The notes under the pieces are model-generated. The model saw nothing but the letters and a program-made list of their open reading frames with translations. It had not been told where the DNA came from and did not search any database. The translations under genes and the position numbers were made by a program. A DNA stretch of 64,000 bases from Roseateles aquatilis (GTDB lineage Bacteria > Pseudomonadota > Gammaproteobacteria > Burkholderiales > Burkholderiaceae_C), in contig NZ_NIOF01000013.1 of the NCBI RefSeq assembly GCF_002205645.1, forward strand, positions 107,083 to 171,082, in the 5' to 3' direction. Shown in pieces: positions 17,490-27,571 of the stretch. The stretch's first letter is position 1, and each line of letters opens with the position of its first letter.

Positions 17490-18281
17490 GTGGAGACCTT
17501 GCAGATCGCGACCGATGCGCGCGGCGTCGCGCGCGTGACGATGAACCGGCCCGAGGTGTTCAACGCCTTCAATGAGGCCATGATCGCGGACCTGGACGCG
17601 GCCTTCGAGCAACTCGGCCAGGATCCCGCCGCGCGCGTGATCGTGCTGGACGGCGCCGGCAAGGCCTTCAGCGCCGGGGCGGACATCCAGTGGATGAGAC
17701 GCGCCTCCGAGGCCACGCAGGAATGGAACGTCGAGGACGCGCGCCGCTTCGCCGCGATGCTGGACCGCATCGCCCGCTGCCCGAAACCGACGATCGCCCG
17801 CGTGCACGGCGTGGCGCTGGGCGGTGGCGTGGGCCTGACACTGGCCTGCGACATCGCGGTGGCCGCGTCCGGCGCGCAGTTCGCGGTGAGCGAGGCGCGC
17901 TTCGGCATCCTGCCGGCCGTGATCGGCCCCTACGTGGTGAACGCCGTGGGCCCGCGCGAGGCGCGCCGGCTGGCGCTGACCGCCAGCCGCATCACCGCCG
18001 CCGAGGCGCTGCGCATCGGCCTGCTGCACGAGGTGGCGGAGGCGGACGGTCTGGAGGCCGCCGTCGAGCGCTGGATCGCCGAGCTGTTGATGAACGGCCC
18101 GCGCGCGCAGGCCGAGATCAAGACGCTGCTGGCGCAACTGGAGGTCGGTCCCGTCACGGGGCAGGTCCGCGAGCTCACGGCGCAGACCATCGCCCGCGTG
18201 CGCATGGGCGCCGAGGCCAAGGAAGGCTTCGCGGCCTTCCTGGCCAAGCGGCCCGCGGCGTGGGTGCCCAAGGCGGAATGA
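17490..18281 (+). CDS. Enoyl-CoA hydratase/isomerase family protein (LiuC/AUH-like)
   Basis: Crotonase-fold enzyme of 263 residues starting at GTG with ACGGAG upstream. The oxyanion-hole segments AFSAGADIQWM (about residues 60-70) and HGVALGGGVGL are present. The segment SEARFGILPAVIGPYV closely resembles methylglutaconyl-CoA hydratases (LiuC/AUH) of leucine breakdown, although the operon partner is a 3-hydroxyacyl-CoA dehydrogenase rather than other liu genes. It could therefore hydrate 3-methylglutaconyl-CoA or a medium-chain or dehydroadipyl-type enoyl-CoA. Confidence 0.85.
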   Translation: METLQIATDARGVARVTMNRPEVFNAFNEAMIADLDAAFEQLGQDPAARVIVLDGAGKAFSAGADIQWMRRASEATQEWNVEDARRFAAMLDRIARCPKPTIARVHGVALGGGVGLTLACDIAVAASGAQFAVSEARFGILPAVIGPYVVNAVGPREARRLALTASRITAAEALRIGLLHEVAEADGLEAAVERWIAELLMNGPRAQAEIKTLLAQLEVGPVTGQVRELTAQTIARVRMGAEAKEGFAAFLAKRPAAWVPKAE

Positions 18282-18432
18282 CCGGCCCGCGCGCGCGAGC
18301 ACGAGGCCGGGAGAACCCCGGCAAGCCGCAGACCGCGCGGGCAACCCGCATGAGCGACACGCGCGAGCAGCCGCGCGATCGCATGCACGAGCAGATTCAC
18401 GAGCAGGACGCACAAGCAGGACGGAGAAGGCA

Positions 18433-19959
18433 ATGACGGAATCGACAGCAGCCTGGCGCATCACGAGCGCCGCCCCCGCGCAAGCGCCGGTGGCGGTCAT
18501 CGGTGCCGGCGTGATGGGCGCGGGCATCGCGCAGGTGGCGGCGCAGGCCGGGCATCCGGTGACGCTGATGGATCTGCGCGAGGGCGCCGCCGCGGCGGCG
18601 ATCGCGCAGATCGGCAAGGGGCTGGACGGCCTCGTCGCCAAGGGTCGCATGGAGGCACAGACGCGCGAGGCCGTGATGGGCCGGATCTCCGCGGCCGGCG
18701 CCGTCGCCGACCTGGGCGGCGCGGCGCTGGTGATCGAGGTGATCGTGGAGAAGCTCGATCCCAAGCAGGCGCTGCTGCGCGAACTCGACGCGCTGCTGCC
18801 GCCCGATGCGCTGATCGCGTCCAACACCTCGTCGATCAGCATCACCGCGCTGGCCAACGGCATGACGACGCCGAGCCGACTGGTCGGCATGCATTTCTTC
18901 AATCCGGTGCCGGTGATGAAGCTGGTGGAAGTCGTCTGGGGCGCGGAGACCGACGCGTCGGCCGCGCAGGCGATCGAGCAGCTGTCGCGCCGCTGGGGCA
19001 AGACGCCGGTGCACGCGAAGTCGACGCCCGGTTTCATCGTCAACCGGATCGCGCGGCCGTATTACGCGGAGACGCTGCAGTTGCTGCAGGAGCAGGCCGG
19101 CCGTCCCTCCGACCTGGACCGCGCGCTGCGCGGCGCCGGCTTCCGGATGGGGCCCTGCGAGCTGATGGACCTGATCGGCCACGACACCAACTACCTGGTC
19201 ACGCAGTCGGTCTTCGAGGCCAACTACGGTGACAAGCGCTATCAGCCGTCGCTGGTGCAGAAGGCATTGGTCGACGGCGGGCGACTCGGCCGCAAGGTCG
19301 GCAAGGGCTTCTATGACGGCCTGCCTGCGGCCGTCGAGCCCGTCCCCGCGGCCGACGACGACATCGGCGCGGTGCTGCTGGCGGGGCGGGGACCGCTGGT
19401 GGAGGGGCTGGCCGGCTGGATGGGCGTGCGCGGTCTCGCGTTCGAGCGGGACGAGTCCGCGGACTGGGCCGGCGTGGCGATCGAGGGCCTGCAACTGCAC
19501 TTCACGCGCGGACGCACGGCTGCTCAAATCGCGCATGAGCGCGGGCAGCCGGAGCTGGCGCTGATCGATTGGCCGCTGGCGCCGGACCGCGTGGACGGCC
19601 TCGCGATCGCCTTCGCGCCGCGTGTCGACGACGCGCGCAAGGCCGCCGCCGCGACGCTGCTGCGCCGCCTCTGCTGGGAGCCGCTGCCGCTGCGCGACGT
19701 CCCCGGCCTGGCGGTCGCCCGTTCCGTCGCGATGCTGGTCAACGAGGGCGCCGACGCGGTCTGGCAAGGCGTCTGCGACGAGGCCGGCGCGGATACCGCG
19801 ATGAAGCTCGGCGTCAACTATCCGGCCGGACCCTTCGATTGGCTGGCGCAACTGGGCGCGCCCGTCGTGATGGACTTGCTGGACGGACTCTTCGACGCGT
19901 ATCGCAGCGAGCGGTATCGCGTCAGCCCGCTGTTGAGGCAGCGGGTCTGGGGGGCGTAG
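18433..19959 (+). CDS. paaH: 3-hydroxyacyl-CoA dehydrogenase (PaaH-like)
   Basis: NAD-dependent 3-hydroxyacyl-CoA dehydrogenase of 508 residues, the size of PaaH-type enzymes, which oxidise 3-hydroxyadipyl-CoA to 3-oxoadipyl-CoA in phenylacetate degradation. The NAD-binding motif GAGVMG is at residues 24-29, the catalytic region is LVGMHFFNPVPVM, and two C-terminal 3HCDH domains follow (PGFIVNRIARPYY early, a second copy near the end). The product would suit the 3-oxoadipyl-CoA thiolase encoded 1.5 kb further on. The family is firm; the paa assignment is moderate because no other paa genes are present. Confidence 0.85.
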   Translation: MTESTAAWRITSAAPAQAPVAVIGAGVMGAGIAQVAAQAGHPVTLMDLREGAAAAAIAQIGKGLDGLVAKGRMEAQTREAVMGRISAAGAVADLGGAALVIEVIVEKLDPKQALLRELDALLPPDALIASNTSSISITALANGMTTPSRLVGMHFFNPVPVMKLVEVVWGAETDASAAQAIEQLSRRWGKTPVHAKSTPGFIVNRIARPYYAETLQLLQEQAGRPSDLDRALRGAGFRMGPCELMDLIGHDTNYLVTQSVFEANYGDKRYQPSLVQKALVDGGRLGRKVGKGFYDGLPAAVEPVPAADDDIGAVLLAGRGPLVEGLAGWMGVRGLAFERDESADWAGVAIEGLQLHFTRGRTAAQIAHERGQPELALIDWPLAPDRVDGLAIAFAPRVDDARKAAAATLLRRLCWEPLPLRDVPGLAVARSVAMLVNEGADAVWQGVCDEAGADTAMKLGVNYPAGPFDWLAQLGAPVVMDLLDGLFDAYRSERYRVSPLLRQRVWGA

Positions 19960-19962
19960 GGC

Positions 19963-19990
19963 CAAAAAAATGCGACCCGAGGGTCGCATT
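19963..19990. terminator. Bidirectional terminator between paaH-like and iclR-type genes
   Basis: Stem AATGCGACC/GGTCGCATT with a 4-base loop lies between the convergent stops. A run of seven A precedes it on the plus strand, giving a T-run for the leftward regulator transcript; the rightward side is weaker (TTCTTC). Confidence 0.8.
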
Positions 19991-20013
19991 CTTCATTGGG
20001 GCCGGGTCTTGCC

Positions 20014-20856
20014 TTACAGCAGCATGCGCAGGTGCGCTTGCGCCTGCAGCAGCGGGGGCAGGCAGTGCTCGACCATCTGTTCCATGCTCATGCGGGTGGC
20101 GTGGACGCTGATGGCCATCGCGGCGACGGTGTCGCCCTTGTAGTTCTTGAGCGGCACGGCGACGGAGCGCAGGCCTTGCTCCAGCTCCTGGTCGATCAGC
20201 GCGTAACCCTGGGCGCGGGCCCGGGCGATCTCGATGCGCAGGCGCTCGGGATGCGTGATCGTGTGCGGGGTCAGGGCGCTCAGCTCCTGGCGGGCGATGA
20301 AGGCGTCGACCTCGGCCTGCGGTTGCGCGGCCAGCAGCACGCGGCCGTTGCCGGTGCAGTAGGCCGGCACGCGGGTGCCCGGCTGCAGCGTCGGCGACAC
20401 CACGCGACCGGCGCTGGTGGCGGAGATGCAGATCACGTCGTTGCCGTCCAGCACGCCGGCGGAGGACGCTTCCTTCATCGCGTAGGCCAGCTTGTGCAGC
20501 TCGGGCTCGATGATGCGCGGCAGGCGGGCGGAGTGCATGTAGCTCTGGCCCAGGCGCAGCACCTTCGGGGTCAGCGCGAACATCTTGCGGTCCTGCGAGA
20601 CGAAGCCCAGGTGGGTCAGCGTCAGCAGGTAGCGGCGGGCGGCGGCGCGCGTCAGGCCGGTACGGCCGGCGACTTCGCTGATGGTCAGGCGGGGGCGCTC
20701 TTGATCGAACGCCTCGATCACGGCCAGACCCTTTTCCAGGCCGGCGACCAGGTCGCGTTTCAGCGGACCGGTGCGGACTTCGGCGTCAGGCGCCGTGAGG
20801 TTGGAGGCGACCGACAAGGCGGTCAATTCATCGTCGTGAGCTCGTGCAGCGGACAT
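20014..20856 (-). CDS. pcaR: IclR-family regulator, PcaR/PcaU/PobR type
   Basis: A 280-residue regulator with an N-terminal IclR helix-turn-helix (LTISEVAGRTGLTRAAARRY, about residues 40-60) and the IclR effector domain (TRVPAYCTGNGRVLLA). The sequence fits the beta-ketoadipate subgroup PcaR/PcaU/PobR, which controls protocatechuate and 3-oxoadipate breakdown. The start at 20856 is chosen because the protein there begins like other members; the upstream frame to 21024 runs through intergenic sequence. It lies downstream of a 3-oxoadipyl-CoA thiolase gene in the same direction, separated by 625 bases of repeat-bearing DNA that probably holds its binding sites. Confidence 0.85.
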   Translation of the reverse strand: MSAARAHDDELTALSVASNLTAPDAEVRTGPLKRDLVAGLEKGLAVIEAFDQERPRLTISEVAGRTGLTRAAARRYLLTLTHLGFVSQDRKMFALTPKVLRLGQSYMHSARLPRIIEPELHKLAYAMKEASSAGVLDGNDVICISATSAGRVVSPTLQPGTRVPAYCTGNGRVLLAAQPQAEVDAFIARQELSALTPHTITHPERLRIEIARARAQGYALIDQELEQGLRSVAVPLKNYKGDTVAAMAISVHATRMSMEQMVEHCLPPLLQAQAHLRMLL

Positions 20857-21481
20857 GGCAGACAAAACGTGCGTTTGACGCCCAAAGCTGCTGGGCGTAA
20901 GCAGGTGATGTCCATGACTATAGGGACAACCCTGTGAAGAATCTTTGCCAGGGCAATCGTTTTGGCCGCCAATCGCACTTGAATGCACCAACTTGGTGAA
21001 TTTGTCGCGCACAACGCCCCACAACCTGGATCAGGCGGTGTCAAGGGGCGTTCCGCGGGAAAAAAGTGCGTGAAACCGCAATCGGTTCGTCGCTAAGCAG
21101 GCCGTCAATAGTCAGACATCATGCTTGGCGACGCATACCCTACATATATGAGCGGTATGCGCCATCAAACCGGGTCAGTATCCCATGGGGTGTGCGATTG
21201 GCGCCTACGTGGTCGCACTTGCGCCCATGACTATTTTTCAATCGCCCCAAACTTTTGGATATGGGTGAGCGAATGTTTATCCGCACCTGATTGGTGCAAT
21301 CTCGACGCCGCCTGGCGCCCACAGCGAAGAAATAGTCTGACTATTCGTGATGGGCAAGAATGAGCCATTGCGCGGCGGCCGGCGAGGTCGCAAGGCGGTT
21401 GGTCTTCTATATAGAGCGGTGGCGCGCGGGGCGGGGCTCACCGCCGCCTGGGCACGCCGTGCCGCGGGCGGCGTGAGCCGC
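20857..21481. promoter_or_regulatory. Long intergenic regulatory region between pcaR-like and thiolase genes
   Basis: 625 bases with no convincing gene and visibly lower GC than the surroundings. They contain a perfect 12-base inverted repeat pair far apart (CGCCAATCGCAC at 20967-20978 and its complement at 21192-21203), a perfect palindrome AATAGTC-T-GACTATT (21331-21345), further copies of its half-site at 21107-21113 and 21229-21235, and CATGACTAT at 20913-20921 and 21226-21234. The open frames here are short and unlike any family I know. Most likely it holds promoters and binding sites. Confidence 0.5.
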
Positions 21482-22681
<1,200 letters not shown>

Positions 22682-22811
22682 GCAAGTCTCCAGAATCTTT
22701 ATCAAAATGCAGGACTCGGAGGATCATAGAGGTCACCTGGAAAAACCTGTGACAAGTTGCACGGTTGCCCAGGGATCATGAGCGTCGCCGTGCCAGTGAC
22801 GCAGTTTTCGC

Positions 22812-22839
22812 TTAAGTTGCGCCCCTCTGCAGCCGATGC
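22812..22839 (+). promoter_or_regulatory. Sigma-28 (FliA)-like promoter of the c-di-GMP operon
   Basis: TTAAGTTG (22812-22819), a 12-base spacer and GCCGATGC (22832-22839) resemble the flagellar sigma-28 consensus TAAAGTTT-N11-GCCGATAA, with 6 of 8 matches in each box and one extra spacer base. It would start transcription about 35 bases before the HD-GYP gene. Confidence 0.45.
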
Positions 22840-22881
22840 TGCTGACGAGGACGCCCAAACCCGAGGCGCGGAACTACAAGA

Positions 22882-24186
22882 ATGAAGGACAGATCGGCCG
22901 ATCCGCTAATCGATGTGAGCCAGCTCAAGGTGGGGATGTTCATTCATCTCGATCTGGGCTGGATGTCGCATCCATTCCCGTTGAGCAGCTTCAAGCTCAG
23001 CTCGGAAGAGCAATTGCTGATCTTGCGCCGGCTCGGCCTGAAGCAGGTGCGCTGGAGCCCCGGCAAGAGCGACCTGCCGCTGGACGCCACGCCGATGCCG
23101 CCGCCCGCGACCGCGCCGGCCGTCGTGGCGGCCGATGCGCCGCAGAGCGCCGAAGACGAGGCGCGAGAGCGCCACCGCCGCCTGCTCGCCGAGCAGCGCG
23201 ACGCGCTGTTGCTGTGCGAGCGCCAGTACGCCGAGGCCGCCACCGCGCTGCGCGACCTGATGGACCTGGTGCCGCGCGAGCCGATCGACGCGCGCGACCG
23301 TTCCGCCGCGCTGTCCCGAGCGCTGCTGGACAAGATGCTGGTCGAGGGCGATATCAACATCCGCCTGCTCAACGAAGGCGCCGGCGACCGCGGCACCGCG
23401 CACGCGCTGAACGTCGCGGTGATCGCGATGCTGCTGGGCCGCGCGTTCGGCCTGGGCCGCGACGAGATGCTGGACCTGGGCCAGGGCGCGCTGCTGCACG
23501 ACATCGGCAAGATGGAGCTGACGCCGCGCTTCCGTCATCGCGACGACAGCTTCACCGCCGCCGAGGTCGCCGCCTATCAGCAGCATGTCGCCAAGGGCGT
23601 GATGCTGGGCCAGAAGATGAACGTCAGCGCCGGGCCGCTGCTGATCATCGCGCAGCACCATGAGCATGCCGACGGCAGCGGTTTCCCGCAGCGTCTGAAC
23701 GCCGACCGCATGAGCATCGGCGCCCGCATCGTGGCGCTGGTCAATCGATTCGACGGGCTGTGCAATCCGTTGCTGCCCTCCAAGGCGATGACGCCGCACG
23801 AGGCGCTGTCGCTGATGTTCGCGCAGGGCCGCAGCCGTTTCGACGCGACCATGCTGAACGCCTTCATCCGCATGATGGGCGTGTACCCGCCGGGCTCCGC
23901 GGTGCAATTGACCGATGACCGGTACGCGCTGGTCGTGGCGGTCAACTCCTCGCGGCCGCTCAAGCCCAAGGTGATGGTGCACGATCCCAAGGTCGCGCGC
24001 GACGAGGCGCTGGTGCTGAACCTGGAAGAGCTGCCCGACCTGGGCATCCGCCGCAGCGTCAAGCCGCAGCAGTTGCCGCGCGCCTCGCTGGACTACCTGA
24101 GCCCGCGCAGCCGCATCGCCTATTTCTTCGAGTCCGCCGGCCCGACGGGCCTGCCGTCCGAGTCGTCCGGGGAGATGGCTGCGTGA
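22882..24186 (+). CDS. HD-GYP domain cyclic-di-GMP phosphodiesterase
   Basis: 434-residue cytoplasmic protein. Residues 1-130 form a DUF3391-type N-terminal domain (DVSQLKVGMFIHLDLGWM). The HD-GYP domain, which hydrolyses cyclic di-GMP to GMP, spans about 150-360. The HD signature HDIGK is at 206-210 and metal-site histidines follow. The GYP motif is in HHEHADGSGFP (259-269), where Tyr is replaced by Phe, a conservative change. Its stop overlaps the GTG start of a GGDEF-EAL gene, so both are translated together and tune the same messenger. A sigma-28-like promoter upstream hints at control with motility genes. Confidence 0.9.
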   Translation: MKDRSADPLIDVSQLKVGMFIHLDLGWMSHPFPLSSFKLSSEEQLLILRRLGLKQVRWSPGKSDLPLDATPMPPPATAPAVVAADAPQSAEDEARERHRRLLAEQRDALLLCERQYAEAATALRDLMDLVPREPIDARDRSAALSRALLDKMLVEGDINIRLLNEGAGDRGTAHALNVAVIAMLLGRAFGLGRDEMLDLGQGALLHDIGKMELTPRFRHRDDSFTAAEVAAYQQHVAKGVMLGQKMNVSAGPLLIIAQHHEHADGSGFPQRLNADRMSIGARIVALVNRFDGLCNPLLPSKAMTPHEALSLMFAQGRSRFDATMLNAFIRMMGVYPPGSAVQLTDDRYALVVAVNSSRPLKPKVMVHDPKVARDEALVLNLEELPDLGIRRSVKPQQLPRASLDYLSPRSRIAYFFESAGPTGLPSESSGEMAA

Positions 24187-26363
24187 GCGTTGTCGTCCGG
24201 CCTGCCGCCGCGCCCCACGCGGCGTTCAACACCGCGTTCCTGCCGCTCATCGACGGGCTGCAGGAGGCGGTGTGGCTGGTCGACGCGAAGACCCATTGTG
24301 TGGTCGCGGTCAACACCGCGTCGCAGCAACTGTTCGGCCTGCCGGCCAAGGACCTGATCGGCAGCGGCATCGAATCGCTGGCCTCGACGCCGGAGGACGC
24401 GCTCTTCTGGATGGACGCCGCGATCGGACGCCGCGAGAGCCTGCACACCGACACCATGATGCGCCACGCCGACGGGCGCGTGCTGTGGATCTCCCGCCGC
24501 ATCAGCCATGTCGCGCAACCGCAGGGCGACGGCCTGTGGATGATCGCGATGCGCGACCAGACCCAGCAGCGCCAGCACGACGAGGAGCGCGAGACGCTGC
24601 TCGCCGAACTGCGCGCCACGCTCGAGTCGACCGCCGACGGCATCCTCGTCACCGATCTGGCCGGCCGCATCCGCAGCTTCAACCAGCGCCTGGCCTCGCT
24701 GTGGGGCATCCCGGAAGACCTGCTCAACGACCGCAACGACGAGGCCGTGCAGGCCTGGATGCGGCGCAGCGTCGTCGACGGCCCCGCCTACGCGGTGCGT
24801 CTGGGCGCGATCCAGGAATCGCCGCTGCTGCACACCAGCGACAACTTGAAGCTGATCGACGGCCGCGTGCTGGAGCGTGTCTCGCTGCCGCAGTGGAGCC
24901 GTGGCCGACCGATCGGGCGGGTCTACTCGTTCCGCGACCTCAGCGAGAAGCTCGCCGCGCACCAGCGCATCGAGGAGCTGTCCCACAACGACATGCTCAC
25001 CGGCCTGCCCAACCGACGGGCGCTGATGGAGCGCGTCGACTACGCCCAGGCGATGGCGCGCCGCGAGACCACGCCGTTCGCGCTGCTCAACGTCGACCTG
25101 GACCGCTTCAAGCAAATCAACGACACGCTCGGCCATGCTTATGGCGATCGCGTGCTCAAGGAAGTCGCGCTGCGGTTGAAGGAGTCGCTGCGCGAGGTCG
25201 ACACCGTCGCGCGCCTGGACGGCGATGAATTCGCGCTGCTGATCCATCAGGCCGACGCCCGTGGCGCGGAACACGCGGCGCGCCGTGTCCAGGAGGCGAT
25301 GTCGCGGCCGTTCTGCTTCGACACGCTGAGCTTCACCGTGACCTGCAGCACCGGTATCGCGCTGTTCCCCGGCGACGGCGCCAGCGCCGAGGAGCTGCTG
25401 GCCAGCGCCGAGCGCGCGATGCACTGGGTCAAGGAAAGCGGCCGCAGCGCGTTCCGCTTCCATCAGCCGCGCAAGGACGTGGACCTGCTGTCGCGCATGC
25501 GGCTGGACCACGCGATGCGCCAGGCGTTGCAGGAGCACGAGTTCCGGCTGCACTTCCAGCCGCAGCTCTCGGTCGAGACCGGCGAGCTGGTCGGCGCCGA
25601 GGCGCTGATCCGCTGGCGCGATCCGCTGCGCGGCGATGTGCCGCCGTCCGAATTCATCCCCGTGGCGGAGGAGAGCGGCTTCATCGTCGCCATCGGCCAA
25701 TGGGTGTTGCAGCAGGCGGTGGCGCAGGCCGCGGCCTGGCTGAAGCAGGGCCTGCGGGTGCCGGTCGCGGTCAACGTGTCGGCGCTGCAGTTCCAGCAGA
25801 CGCAGTTCGTCGAGTCGGTCGCGCAGGCGCTGCGCGCGTACGACCTGCCGCCGTCGCTGCTGGAGCTGGAGCTGACCGAATCCGTGCTGCTGCGCGATGC
25901 GGAGGAAGCGCTGCATCGGATGCAGGCGCTGTCGGAGCTCGGCGTGCTGATGTCGATCGACGATTTCGGGACCGGCTACTCCAGCCTCGGCTACCTGAAG
26001 CGCTTCCCGATCCAGCGCCTGAAGGTCGACCGCAGCTTCGTGAAGGGCTTGCCGGGCGATGCCAGCGACGCGGGCATCGTCAACGCGATCGTGCAGATGG
26101 GCCGCGCGCTGAACCTCAAGGTGATCGCCGAGGGCGTCGAGACCGAGGCGCAGCGCGACTTCCTGGCCCGCTGCGGCTGCCACGAGTACCAGGGCTTCCT
26201 CTGCGCGCCGGCGCTCGAGACGCGTGCCTTCGAGGAGCGCGCCGCCCAGATCACCGAGCGGGCCGACGCCGCCCGGGCGGCCCGCGAGCAGGCCGGTCGT
26301 GAACTGGCCGCCCAGGCGCCGCGAGGCGCGCGCGCGTCGGTGCACCTGCTGCGCGGCGCCTGA
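24183..26363 (+). CDS. PAS-PAS-GGDEF-EAL cyclic-di-GMP signalling protein
   Basis: 726-residue protein starting at a GTG that overlaps the previous stop. Two PAS-like sensor regions (about 15-125 and 140-250) precede a GGDEF domain (265-430) and an EAL domain (435-690). The cyclase signature is altered to DGDEF (346-350), while the inhibitory I-site REVD (337-340) is kept. The EAL site looks complete: EAL at 473-475, DDFGTGYSS, VDRSFVKGL and AEGVETEAQ. It probably acts mainly as a phosphodiesterase, with the GGDEF domain binding GTP or c-di-GMP as a regulator, although some DGDEF domains may still be active. No membrane segment is seen. Confidence 0.92.
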   Translation: MSVVVRPAAAPHAAFNTAFLPLIDGLQEAVWLVDAKTHCVVAVNTASQQLFGLPAKDLIGSGIESLASTPEDALFWMDAAIGRRESLHTDTMMRHADGRVLWISRRISHVAQPQGDGLWMIAMRDQTQQRQHDEERETLLAELRATLESTADGILVTDLAGRIRSFNQRLASLWGIPEDLLNDRNDEAVQAWMRRSVVDGPAYAVRLGAIQESPLLHTSDNLKLIDGRVLERVSLPQWSRGRPIGRVYSFRDLSEKLAAHQRIEELSHNDMLTGLPNRRALMERVDYAQAMARRETTPFALLNVDLDRFKQINDTLGHAYGDRVLKEVALRLKESLREVDTVARLDGDEFALLIHQADARGAEHAARRVQEAMSRPFCFDTLSFTVTCSTGIALFPGDGASAEELLASAERAMHWVKESGRSAFRFHQPRKDVDLLSRMRLDHAMRQALQEHEFRLHFQPQLSVETGELVGAEALIRWRDPLRGDVPPSEFIPVAEESGFIVAIGQWVLQQAVAQAAAWLKQGLRVPVAVNVSALQFQQTQFVESVAQALRAYDLPPSLLELELTESVLLRDAEEALHRMQALSELGVLMSIDDFGTGYSSLGYLKRFPIQRLKVDRSFVKGLPGDASDAGIVNAIVQMGRALNLKVIAEGVETEAQRDFLARCGCHEYQGFLCAPALETRAFEERAAQITERADAARAAREQAGRELAAQAPRGARASVHLLRGA

Positions 26364-26527
26364 TCGGCACGGTCGGCGGCGGCGACCTCCGCCGCGGCTC
26401 GACGCGCGTCACGCGCGCCAAGCACCCTCTCGCGAGGCCCGCGCGATGTCGAGTGACCTCTCCACTCCCCTGTTCCCGCTGGCGGCACAATGCACGTTGG
26501 GTCGCACTCGGCGGCCGGGAGACAAGC

Positions 26528-26851
26528 GTGCTTTACAAGTTCAAGTCGAAGGCCGGTGCCGATGTGATCATGTTGGCCGCCCACGGCGATCAAGCGCTGC
26601 AGGCGCTGGGCCGCGATCCCGCGCCGCAGGGCATCCTGCAGTCGGCCGACCTAGCGTCGTTGATCGCGCACGGCGAGGCCGCGATCGCGCAGGAGCAGCA
26701 GGCGTTCGATCGCGCCGCCGAGGAGGCACGCGCCGAGGACCGCAAGCCGCCGCCCAGGCCCGAGGTGACGCTGCGTCAGCGTCTGTGGCCGCTGCTGGAG
26801 CTGATGCGCGCCGCGCAGGTCGCCGGCACCGATGTCGTCTGGGGCGTCTAG
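26528..26851 (+). CDS. DUF1840 family protein
   Basis: Small 107-residue protein beginning at GTG (LYKFKSKAGADVIML), with GGGAGA upstream; this N-terminus is typical of DUF1840 proteins of Betaproteobacteria, whose function is unknown. The middle is Ala/Glu-rich and probably helical, and it ends in DVVWGV. Its TAG stop overlaps by one base the GTG start of the phosphatase gene that follows, so the two are translationally coupled. Confidence 0.8.
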   Translation: MLYKFKSKAGADVIMLAAHGDQALQALGRDPAPQGILQSADLASLIAHGEAAIAQEQQAFDRAAEEARAEDRKPPPRPEVTLRQRLWPLLELMRAAQVAGTDVVWGV

Positions 26852-27528
26852 TGGAGTCGACGCTGATCCTGGCCGTGCGACACGGCGAGACCGCGTGGAA
26901 CCGCGAGGGACGTCTGCAGGGGCATCTTGACCTGCCGCTGAACGCGCTCGGCGAGCGCCAGGCGGAGCGCCTCGGCGCCGCGCTCGCCGATCATGCGATC
27001 GACGCGATCTACGCCAGCGACCTGGGCCGCGCCGCGGTCACCGCGCGTCATCTGGCCGCGCCGCACGGGCTGGAAGTCGGGCTGGACGAGCGGCTGCGCG
27101 AGCGCTCCTTCGGCGTCCACGAGGGCAAGCGATGGGTCGACATCGAGGCCGAGTTTCCCGAGGACGCGCTGCGCTGGCGCCAACGTGATCCGGCGTACGA
27201 GCCCCCCGGAGGCGAGAGCCTGAACCGGTTCTACGCGCGCTGCATCGACGCGGTCGCCGCGCTGGCCGCGGCGCACGCGGGCCAGACCATCGCGGTGGTG
27301 GCGCACGGCGGCGTGCTGGACTGCCTCTACCGCGCCGCGACCCGCGTCGACCTGCAGGCGCCCCGCAGCTGGATGCTGGGCAACGCCAGCATCAACCGGC
27401 TGCTGCATTCGCCGCAGGGCTTCAGCCTGGTCGGCTGGAACGACGATCAGCACTTGCAGGGCCTGACGCTGGACGACCCGGGCGTGCCCGGCTTCATGCC
27501 CGCCGCGCCGCAGCCCGCCCGCGCCTGA
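26851..27528 (+). CDS. Histidine phosphatase family protein (GpmB/PhoE-like)
   Basis: 225-residue member of the phosphoglycerate-mutase-like histidine phosphatase superfamily. The phospho-accepting histidine lies in AVRHGETAWNREGRL (about residues 8-22), with YASDLGRA and the second catalytic His in VVAHGGVLD. The start is the GTG overlapping the previous stop; the long open frame upstream is not coding. Substrate unknown: members act as sugar phosphatases, cofactor-independent mutase homologues or CobC-like enzymes. Confidence 0.88.
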   Translation: MESTLILAVRHGETAWNREGRLQGHLDLPLNALGERQAERLGAALADHAIDAIYASDLGRAAVTARHLAAPHGLEVGLDERLRERSFGVHEGKRWVDIEAEFPEDALRWRQRDPAYEPPGGESLNRFYARCIDAVAALAAAHAGQTIAVVAHGGVLDCLYRAATRVDLQAPRSWMLGNASINRLLHSPQGFSLVGWNDDQHLQGLTLDDPGVPGFMPAAPQPARA

Positions 27529-27571
27529 ACGCAAGCACGGCGCCGCAGAGCGCCCGACGGAGGAGGCCCTC

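Noticed and set aside
21121..21363. Rightward open frame of 80 codons in the long intergenic region
   Set aside because: No ribosome site, no family resemblance and it overlaps the repeats; regulatory DNA explains it better.
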